A stretch of DNA of 5,343 nt from Mycobacterium sp. (GTDB taxonomy: Bacteria; Actinomycetota; Actinomycetes; Mycobacteriales; Mycobacteriaceae), in NCBI GenBank assembly GCA_020438915.1, contig JAGQTR010000518.1:1-5343 (forward strand), written 5' to 3'. Made by a program: the position numbers and the translations under genes. Shown here in pieces: positions 1-4,532 of this stretch (its first letter is position 1; every line of letters begins with the position of its first letter). Below the pieces are notes generated by a model. That model was not told the origin of the DNA. It was given only the letters and a program-made list of their open reading frames with translations, and ran no database searches.

Positions 1-202
1 TGAAATCGAAGCGCAGCACCGCAATTCCAGTTTTGGCCAACGCGCGAGAGATGCGGGAAGTCGCAACGCTGTCTTTGCCGCAGGTAAAGCAGTGCGCGAA
101 CAGCGCCCAGCCTCGGGGTGGGCCGCTGGGCAGCTCAAGCGTTGCTGCGAGGGGCGCGCCGGCAGATCCCTCGAAAGTTACCGCGCCGGGCGATGCCGTC
201 AC
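1..202 (-). CDS. Alpha/beta hydrolase-OsmC family fusion protein, N-terminal part (partial)
   Basis: The visible 67 residues are the beginning of a protein cut by the left window edge. The segment AHCFTCGKD (residues 36-44), followed by a helix and the strand IAVLRFDF (60-67), is the signature I know from bifunctional alpha/beta hydrolase/OsmC-like proteins of actinobacteria. In these, a small hydrolase domain precedes a peroxide-reductase-like OsmC domain. The nucleophile elbow (GxSxG) and the OsmC cysteines would lie outside the window, so the fusion is inferred from the N-terminus only. The GTG at 202 is preferred because AAGGA (216-212 on the minus strand) stands 9 bases upstream. An in-frame GTG at 220 is possible but has no comparable ribosome-binding site. 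About 110 bases separate this gene from the SDR stop upstream on the same strand, so it could be transcribed from the same operon or from its own promoter. I see no convincing -35/-10 pair there. Confidence 0.8.
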   Translation of the reverse strand, partial: MTASPGAVTFEGSAGAPLAATLELPSGPPRGWALFAHCFTCGKDSVATSRISRALAKTGIAVLRFDF

Positions 203-312
203 TGCGTCCGTTCCTTGCACGTGTCCATCTTCGATCAGATTCAGGGCCTTGGGAGCTGGCCAACATCACCGTAGCCGACTTCCGACTCCAAAAGCAGTTG
301 AGGCACATCGAA

Positions 313-1053
313 TCAGAAGGTGCGGTGCGGTACACCGCTGAGGAGGCCACCGTCGACGATGAACTCGGATCCGGTGCAGTAGGACGATTCGTCGCTAGCC
401 AGGAAGAGCACCATCGCGGACACTTCAGCGGGTTCGGCGCCGCGGCCCAGCGGAATGGTCAAGAAGTCCTCGGGGATACCGTCGGTCATCGGGGTCCGCA
501 CAAAGCCGGGATGAATCGAATTGACCCGGATGTTGTGCTCCGCGAGCTCCAGTGCGGCTGACTTCGTCAGTCCCCGCACGGCGAACTTGGTTGCGGTGTA
601 ACCGTGCAGCCCCGGGCTGCCGCGGAAGCCCTCGACCGAGGACACGTTGATAATCGATCCGGCCCCCGCCGCGGTCATCGCCGCAACGCTTGCGCGGATG
701 CCGAGGAACGTGCCGGTGAGGTTCACGTCGAGAATCGCGCGCCACTGCGCCACCTCATAGTCTGCGATGAGATTGCCGTTGACGATGCCGGCGTTGTTCA
801 CCAACACCGACAGCGAGCCGAAATGTTCGACGGTGGCCGTGACGGCCGCCGACCAGCTGTGCTCGTCGGTGACATCGAGGTGGACGAACATGGCCTGTTC
901 GCCGATGCTCTCGGCGACGGCGGCACCCTCATCGTCCAGGACGTCGGCGATGACCACCGAGGCGCCCTCGGCGGCCAGCGCACGGGCGTGTTCGGCGCCC
1001 ATTCCCCGCGCAGCCCCACTGATCAGCACAACCCGTCCGCTTACTCGACCCAT
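313..1053 (-). CDS. Classical SDR oxidoreductase, FabG3 / 3alpha(20beta)-hydroxysteroid dehydrogenase-like
   Basis: This is a 246-residue NAD(P)-dependent alcohol/ketone oxidoreductase with a complete classical-SDR motif set. The dinucleotide-binding loop SGAARGMG is at residues 12-19. An Asp at 37 ends the second strand, which favours NAD(H). Asp60-Val61 sits at the adenine site and NNAG at 86-89. The catalytic tetrad is Asn111, Ser139, Tyr152 and Lys156 (YTATK). From memory, stretches such as GYTATKFAVRGLTKS and NSIHPG closely match M. tuberculosis FabG3 (Rv2002), a 20beta-hydroxysteroid dehydrogenase, so a steroid or other bulky alcohol/ketone is a reasonable substrate guess. The protein is slightly shorter than Rv2002 at the C-terminus. 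The ATG at 1053 is set by a strong AGGAGG (1068-1063) with 9-base spacing. That site lies within the last codons of the upstream flavin oxidoreductase gene, so translation is probably coupled. The frame stays open further upstream, but that extension overlaps the upstream gene and lacks SDR character. Confidence 0.93.
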   Translation of the reverse strand: MGRVSGRVVLISGAARGMGAEHARALAAEGASVVIADVLDDEGAAVAESIGEQAMFVHLDVTDEHSWSAAVTATVEHFGSLSVLVNNAGIVNGNLIADYEVAQWRAILDVNLTGTFLGIRASVAAMTAAGAGSIINVSSVEGFRGSPGLHGYTATKFAVRGLTKSAALELAEHNIRVNSIHPGFVRTPMTDGIPEDFLTIPLGRGAEPAEVSAMVLFLASDESSYCTGSEFIVDGGLLSGVPHRTF

Positions 1054-1057
1054 CGGG

Positions 1058-2272
1058 TTATGCCTCCTGTGTTGACAATGCCAGCGGTTGGGATCGCAGC
1101 ACGCATCGCGTGCCGCCGTATATGGTCGCCATGCACTTCTGACAGTGCACACACAGCCCTTCGCGGGCCGTGCTCTCCCGAAACTTGTTGATCAGCCCGG
1201 GATCACGCAACAGCGCCCTGGCCATCGCCACGAATTCGAACCCCTCAGCCATGGCCGTCTCGACGGTGTCGAGATTGTTCACCCCGCCGAGCAGGATCAA
1301 CGGCATCGAGAGCGTTTCGCGGAACTGGCGCGCCTGCGGCAGAAAGTAAGCCTCTTCGAACGGGTAGGTCCGGAACAACCGGCGGCCGATGACCCGCAGG
1401 CCCAGCCCGACGACGGCGGGCTGGGAGGCGATGAACTCGGCCATCGGGACCTCACCCCGGAAGTAGTACATCGGGTTGAGTAGCGAACTGCCCCCGGTCA
1501 GTTCGAGCGCATCGAGGTGCCCGTCGGCTTCGAGAAGCCGTGCCGTCGGCAGGCTGTCGGTGAGCCAGAAACCGCCGCGGACTCCGTCATCCATGTTGAA
1601 CTTGGCTACCACGGCGACTGAGTCGCCGGCCTCGCGCCGCACCCGTTCCACAACGCGGCGCGCCAGTTCGGCGCGCCGCACCATGTCGCCGCCGAAGCGG
1701 TCGGTACGTCTGTTGAGATTGGGGCTGAAGAACGAGCTGACGAGATATCCATGTCCGAGGTGCACCTCGATGGCATCGAAGCCGGCATCGACGGCGTTGC
1801 GGGCCGCCGCGCCGAAATCGCTGATCACCGTTTCGAGCTGGTCGATGGTCGCACCGCGTACCAACGCCATCGCGGGGGCGCTGAGCCGGGTCGACGGCGC
1901 CAGGGTCTTCATCCGGTTGGAGCGGGTGTTGGCAACCAGGCCCGCATGCCCTATTTGGGCACTCACCAGCGTGTCCTCGGCGTGCACGGCATCGGTCAGC
2001 CGACGTAACGCCTGGGCGCGCCGGCGGTCGAGCACCATGGTGTCGCGATGTACTCGGCCCCCGGCCGAGATCGCGCAGTAGGCGACGGTGGTCATCGCCG
2101 CACCGCCGCGCGCCACCTCCGTGTGGAACTCGATCAGGTCGTCGGTGACCTCGCCGCGCGGCATCCTGCCCTCGAACGTGGCGGCCTTGATGAATCGGTT
2201 CTTCAGCGTGAGAGGCCCCAGCTTCATCTGGGTGAATGCCGCAGATGAGACCTGAGTTAGTTTCGATGCCAT
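1058..2272 (-). CDS. Old-yellow-enzyme family NADH:flavin oxidoreductase with C-terminal Cys cluster
   Basis: This 404-residue FMN-dependent TIM-barrel oxidoreductase probably reduces the C=C bond of an enone or enoyl-type substrate. The N-terminal LGPLTLKNRF (18-27) is the usual first strand of the family. QIGHAG (106-111) matches the conserved flavin/substrate His region. EVHLGHGYL (169-177), followed by FSPNLNRRTDRFGG (182-195), is the hallmark active-site and barrel signature. LILLGGV (325-331) and the AMARALLRDP segment (349-358) are the FMN-phosphate-binding end. Cys374, 377, 380 and 390 form CxxCxxC-x9-C, resembling the 4Fe-4S ligand set of 2,4-dienoyl-CoA reductase and trimethylamine dehydrogenase. 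The protein nevertheless ends at 404, without the C-terminal FAD/NAD(P) domains of those enzymes. The ATG at 2272 fits the family N-terminus and sits directly behind a promoter with almost no leader. Met16 is an alternative but leaves a shortened N-terminus. The SDR gene follows after 4 bases, so the two are one transcript. Confidence 0.93.
   Translation of the reverse strand: MASKLTQVSSAAFTQMKLGPLTLKNRFIKAATFEGRMPRGEVTDDLIEFHTEVARGGAAMTTVAYCAISAGGRVHRDTMVLDRRRAQALRRLTDAVHAEDTLVSAQIGHAGLVANTRSNRMKTLAPSTRLSAPAMALVRGATIDQLETVISDFGAAARNAVDAGFDAIEVHLGHGYLVSSFFSPNLNRRTDRFGGDMVRRAELARRVVERVRREAGDSVAVVAKFNMDDGVRGGFWLTDSLPTARLLEADGHLDALELTGGSSLLNPMYYFRGEVPMAEFIASQPAVVGLGLRVIGRRLFRTYPFEEAYFLPQARQFRETLSMPLILLGGVNNLDTVETAMAEGFEFVAMARALLRDPGLINKFRESTAREGLCVHCQKCMATIYGGTRCVLRSQPLALSTQEA
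1063..1068 (-). promoter_or_regulatory. Ribosome-binding site of the SDR gene, embedded in the upstream gene
   Basis: AGGAGG on the minus strand lies 9 bases before the ATG at 1053, inside the final codons of the flavin oxidoreductase gene whose TAA is at 1060-1058. It decides the SDR start and implies that ribosomes finishing the first gene can restart on the second. Confidence 0.85.
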
Positions 2273-2280
2273 TGGCCCCG

Positions 2281-2286
2281 TAATAT
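2281..2286 (+). promoter_or_regulatory. -10 element for leaderless transcription of the reductase gene
   Basis: TAATAT ends 7 bases before the ATG at 2294, so the expected transcription start falls on the A of that ATG. No ribosome-binding site lies in the 21-base gap. This is the arrangement of leaderless mycobacterial genes. It overlaps by five bases the -10 used on the opposite strand. No convincing -35 is seen. Confidence 0.6.
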
Positions 2287-2310
2287 AGCACTCATGCTGA
2301 TCGGTGTCAC
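2282..2310 (-). promoter_or_regulatory. Promoter of the flavin oxidoreductase-SDR operon
   Basis: On the minus strand GTGACA (2310-2305) and TATATT (2287-2282) are separated by exactly 17 bases, a good housekeeping-sigma promoter differing from TTGACA at one position. The -10 ends 9 bases before the ATG at 2272, so the leader would be only a few bases or absent. No clear Shine-Dalgarno sequence precedes that ATG, which agrees. The -35 lies inside the opening codons of the divergent reductase gene. Confidence 0.65.
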
Positions 2311-3280
2311 CGGTGGAACCGGATATCTAGGCGCGCACACCGTGCGAGCCCTACTCGCAGACGGGCACGAGGTGCGGCTACTGGTCGGACCCGATGCCCA
2401 CGACGCACCGGTGCTGAGTCGGCTGGCCGAGGTGGGTGCGGTCGACGCGCTGTCCGGCGACATCCGCGACGGCGCGACCATCGAGGCACTACTGGACGGC
2501 TGCGATGCGATACTGCACGCCGCGGGCGTGGTCGGCACGGATAACCGCCGCAGCGAGTTGATGTGGCAGATCAATGCGCACGCCACCGAGGCGCTGCTCA
2601 CCAGGGCGGCCGAGATGGGCCTCGACCCGGTGGTGTCGGTGAGCAGCTACAGCGCCATGTTCCCACCGCCGGACGGCGTCATCGGCCCCGACAGCCCTAC
2701 CGCCGATGGCCGCAGCGTCTACGCCAAGACCAAGGGTTATGCCGACCGTGTTGCCCGGCGCCTGCAACAACAGGGTGCACCGGTGGTCGTCACCTATCCC
2801 TCAAGCGTCGTCGGCCGGGCGTTCCACACCCCGCCCGGTGTCACCGAACGGGGCTGGGCGCCGATCGTACGGTTCGGCGTGGCACCGCGATTGCGCGGTG
2901 GCATGCAGATGATCGACGTCCGCGATGTCGCCGACGTTCACGCCGCGGTGATGACACCCGGACGCGGCCCGCGACGCTACGTCTGCGGCGGAGTGCTGGT
3001 GCAGTTCGACGAAATGATTTCCGCGCTCGAACGCGGCGTTGGCCGCCGATTCAAGCGAGTTCCTCTCAGCCAAGGAGTCTTTCGCGGGTTGAGCCGGATT
3101 GGCGACGTCCTCGGCGGAATCGTCCCGATGGGCGACGGCCTGACCTACGAGGCAGCGCTGCTGCTCACCGCAGCGACTCCGACCGACGACACCGCCACGC
3201 TGCGCGATTTCGACATGGAATGGCGGTCCCCGGTGGACGCCATCATCAGGTCGTTGCGGGACGCGCCACCGCCGCAGTAA
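2294..3280 (+). CDS. Extended SDR: NAD-dependent epimerase/dehydratase or dihydroflavonol-reductase-like
   Basis: This 328-residue Rossmann-fold oxidoreductase belongs to the extended SDR group. The cofactor loop TGGTGYLG is at residues 6-13. Arg28 near the end of the second strand suggests NADPH preference. GDIRD (55-59) is the adenine-site motif, HAAG (75-78) the fourth-strand motif, and Ser117/Ser118 with Tyr143 and Lys147 (YAKTK) the catalytic set. YPSSVVG (168-174) and IDVRDVADVH (207-216) are the substrate-side motifs shared with dihydroflavonol reductases and 3beta-hydroxysteroid dehydrogenase-like proteins. The likely reaction is reduction or oxidation of a ketone/alcohol; the natural substrate cannot be read from the sequence. 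The ATG at 2294 opens the GxxGxxG strand directly and is probably leaderless. The gene diverges from the flavin oxidoreductase-SDR operon across 21 bases, suggesting co-expression in one pathway. Its 3' end overlaps the convergent TetR gene by 35 bases. Confidence 0.92.
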   Translation: MLIGVTGGTGYLGAHTVRALLADGHEVRLLVGPDAHDAPVLSRLAEVGAVDALSGDIRDGATIEALLDGCDAILHAAGVVGTDNRRSELMWQINAHATEALLTRAAEMGLDPVVSVSSYSAMFPPPDGVIGPDSPTADGRSVYAKTKGYADRVARRLQQQGAPVVVTYPSSVVGRAFHTPPGVTERGWAPIVRFGVAPRLRGGMQMIDVRDVADVHAAVMTPGRGPRRYVCGGVLVQFDEMISALERGVGRRFKRVPLSQGVFRGLSRIGDVLGGIVPMGDGLTYEAALLLTAATPTDDTATLRDFDMEWRSPVDAIIRSLRDAPPPQ

Positions 3281-3830
3281 GGATGTCGACGATCCGGGCC
3301 TGCAACGCCTCGGTGTCGTCCTCCACGGCAATCGTGGTCAGGAACATCGCAGCGCCGGCCGCCATCGCCAGCGCGGCCCGGGCATCGCGCTCGGCGTCGC
3401 CACCATCGGCCCCGGCGAACAGCGCCACCGCCGGCCCGCTGAAGTCCGACCACAACCGCCCGCGCAACTCCGGGTTCTCGGCCATCGCCAGCAGCAGGCC
3501 GGGCACGGCGGCCTTCACTTCGGCGCGCGCGAACAGCTGACGGCTGCCGCGCACCACCCAGTCCACCCACCCGGCTCGGTCGGTACCGGCGAACGGCGCG
3601 AGATCCGGGGTCGCACCCAAAATCGCGTGCAAAACCAATTCCGCCTTCGAGGTCCAGCGGCGAGCCAGGCTCGACCGGCTGACCCCGGCGCGGGCGGCGA
3701 TCAGCCGCATACTCAGCTCATCCCAGCCCAGCTCGACAAGCAACTCCCGCGTTACCGCAAGGACCCGTTCGTCGATCGACGCATCCCGCGGACGCCCTGC
3801 CGATCTATCACCATCCACATCGGCATTCAA
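3246..3830 (-). CDS. TetR/AcrR-family transcriptional regulator
   Basis: This is a regulator of about 190-194 residues with an N-terminal TetR DNA-binding domain. The lead-in GRPRDASIDERVL is followed by a helix-turn-helix around SMRLIAARAGVSRSSLARRW and then TSKAELV, close to the usual mycobacterial GRPR...SKATLYRRWPSK pattern. The normally conserved Tyr of the recognition-helix LYRRW is Ala here. The all-helical C-terminal half is the ligand-binding and dimerisation domain and is not recognisable as to ligand. The start is uncertain: TTG at 3830 (given here) or GTG at 3818 both put the domain at the usual distance, and neither has a good ribosome-binding site. The frame stays open far upstream, but that part overlaps the lpqS promoter and gene and is not credible. 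The TetR gene converges on the reductase gene, overlapping it by 35 bases. It most likely controls the redox cassette, itself, or both (inference). Confidence 0.88.
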   Translation of the reverse strand: MNADVDGDRSAGRPRDASIDERVLAVTRELLVELGWDELSMRLIAARAGVSRSSLARRWTSKAELVLHAILGATPDLAPFAGTDRAGWVDWVVRGSRQLFARAEVKAAVPGLLLAMAENPELRGRLWSDFSGPAVALFAGADGGDAERDARAALAMAAGAAMFLTTIAVEDDTEALQARIVDILTAAVARPATT

Positions 3831-3911
3831 CCGCAAGCACGCGCACAGCGGCCGACCTTGGTGGCGCGCCGCAGCGGTGTTGCCCGTACCAATCACGCCG
3901 GGACGCGCCAC

Positions 3912-3928
3912 ATACCCTGGGCGGGTAT
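3912..3928. promoter_or_regulatory. Candidate RicR/CsoR-type copper operator
   Basis: ATACCCTGGGCGGGTAT is a perfect 6-5-6 inverted repeat (ATACCC, five bases, GGGTAT). The half-sites agree with what I remember of the palindromes bound by copper-sensing CsoR-family repressors, notably RicR of M. tuberculosis. It ends 15 bases before the lpqS -10, covering the position where a -35 would lie, so a bound repressor would block RNA polymerase. Its place ahead of an lpqS-cysK2 pair, which belongs to the RicR regulon in M. tuberculosis, strongly supports the call. No RicR gene is in the window, so the regulator would act in trans. Confidence 0.75.
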
Positions 3929-3943
3929 TGGCCGTGGCGGTGT

Positions 3944-3949
3944 TAGGGT
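3944..3949 (+). promoter_or_regulatory. -10 element for leaderless lpqS transcription
   Basis: TAGGGT fits the TAnnnT pattern of mycobacterial -10 boxes and ends 7 bases before the GTG at 3957, predicting a transcript that starts on the start codon itself. No Shine-Dalgarno sequence is present. The usual -35 position falls within the operator at 3912-3928. Confidence 0.6.
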
Positions 3950-3956
3950 GGCGGAC

Positions 3957-4481
3957 GTGTCCGTTCGTGGTCGTCGCAGTGCTGGGGCTGGAAGTGCCTG
4001 CACTCACGGCGTACCGCCAGGCTGGATCATTTCCCGCAGATGGTTGATCGCAGCTCTGGTTGTGCTCGGTACCTGTGTGCCGGTGCTGAATTTCGCGTCT
4101 AGCAGTGACACACACGGCAGCCACGCTGCCGGGGCAGCGCACCACACGCACGACCACGAGCACGATCACGGCCAGATCGTTGCCCAGGCGGCCCAGTTCG
4201 GATGGGTCGCGTCGGCAGGTCACGTCATTACCGCTGACCACTCCCATGCAGGGGCGCTACACAAGACGGTGTACCTCGGTATCGATGCGGTAGTGGCGGC
4301 GTTCCGCAGTATGAACCCGTTGCGGGTGTTGGCTGCTGTCGCGGTCATTGCGATGGCGCTGGCGATGTCTGCTGTTGCCGGTTTCGACCGGTCGAGGGGT
4401 CCTCCGGTATTGCGTGTGTGGCTTGGTCCGGCAAGGCCGGGTCGGGCGGTTATTACTGATCTCTGTGTGATTCGCCGCTGA
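3957..4481 (+). CDS. lpqS: LpqS-like His-rich membrane protein of the copper response
   Basis: This 174-residue protein has a basic N-terminus (about 28 residues) and a hydrophobic segment at about 29-47. A polar region at 48-121 follows, with a histidine cluster HHTHDHEHDH at 62-71 and further His at 53, 56, 89, 95, 97 and 102. A second hydrophobic segment spans about 122-142, followed by an Arg-rich tail with RGPP (147-150) and a conserved-looking end DLCVIRR. Arginines flank both membrane segments, so the positive-inside rule places both ends in the cytoplasm and the His-rich loop outside, suited to binding copper or another metal. The tail resembles the C-terminus I recall for mycobacterial LpqS, and the gene precedes cysK2 as lpqS does in M. 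tuberculosis. It is longer than that LpqS, and Cys40 (LGTC) is a poor lipobox, so lipoprotein status is doubtful. The GTG start is set by the leaderless promoter. The frame is open further upstream, but that stretch is the operator and the antisense of tetR. The biochemical role of LpqS is not established. Confidence 0.75.
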   Translation: MSVRGRRSAGAGSACTHGVPPGWIISRRWLIAALVVLGTCVPVLNFASSSDTHGSHAAGAAHHTHDHEHDHGQIVAQAAQFGWVASAGHVITADHSHAGALHKTVYLGIDAVVAAFRSMNPLRVLAAVAVIAMALAMSAVAGFDRSRGPPVLRVWLGPARPGRAVITDLCVIRR

Positions 4482-4502
4482 CGCACCCGTGTGCGGGCGG
4501 CG
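4473..4502 (+). terminator. Strong hairpin over the lpqS stop codon (attenuator, terminator or processing site)
   Basis: CGCCGC (4473-4478) pairs with GCGGCG (4497-4502). Inside it, across a small TGA/G internal loop, CGCAC (4482-4486) pairs with GTGCG (4491-4495) around a CCGT loop, giving 11 GC-rich pairs. The TGA stop lies in the stem region. No U-tract follows (GCGGGTTGTTTGG), so it is not a classical intrinsic terminator. It could be a mycobacterial-type partial terminator that lowers cysK2 expression, or an RNA stability element. Confidence 0.5.
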
Positions 4503-4532
4503 GCGGGTTGTTTGGCCGTGCCTGCAGCAGGT

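Noticed and set aside
251..300. Possible promoter for the left-edge hydrolase gene (TACGGT on the minus strand at 273-268) and a tandem AGTCGG repeat
   Set aside because: No matching -35, and the -10 lies some 65 bases from the start codon; the short repeat is within chance expectation.
604..1191. A 195-codon open frame on the plus strand opposite the SDR gene
   Set aside because: It lies fully antisense to a clear SDR with all its motifs and shows no recognisable domain; such frames are expected opposite GC-rich genes.
1476..2081. A 201-codon open frame on the plus strand opposite the flavin oxidoreductase gene
   Set aside because: It is rich in Ser, Arg and Ala with no family resemblance, and it mirrors the codon bias of the real gene on the other strand.
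2563..3540. A 325-codon open frame on the plus strand running through the reductase and tetR genes
   Set aside because: It is a frame-shifted shadow of the extended SDR with a low-complexity Arg/Pro-rich composition.
3863..3870. GGCGCGCC palindrome upstream of tetR
   Set aside because: An 8-base GC-only palindrome is frequent in GC-rich DNA and has no further symmetry to suggest a TetR operator.
3627..3956. Upstream extension of the lpqS frame by 110 codons
   Set aside because: It is antisense to tetR and crosses the operator and -10; the promoter position supports the GTG at 3957.
4062..4076. Possible lipobox LGTC at LpqS Cys40
   Set aside because: Thr directly before the Cys and the absence of a classic L-[AS]-[GA]-C pattern make lipid attachment unlikely; two membrane segments explain the sequence better.
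3831..4247. Upstream extension of the tetR frame
   Set aside because: It covers the lpqS promoter and the His-rich coding region, and the TetR family normally has only a few residues before the GRPR lead-in.
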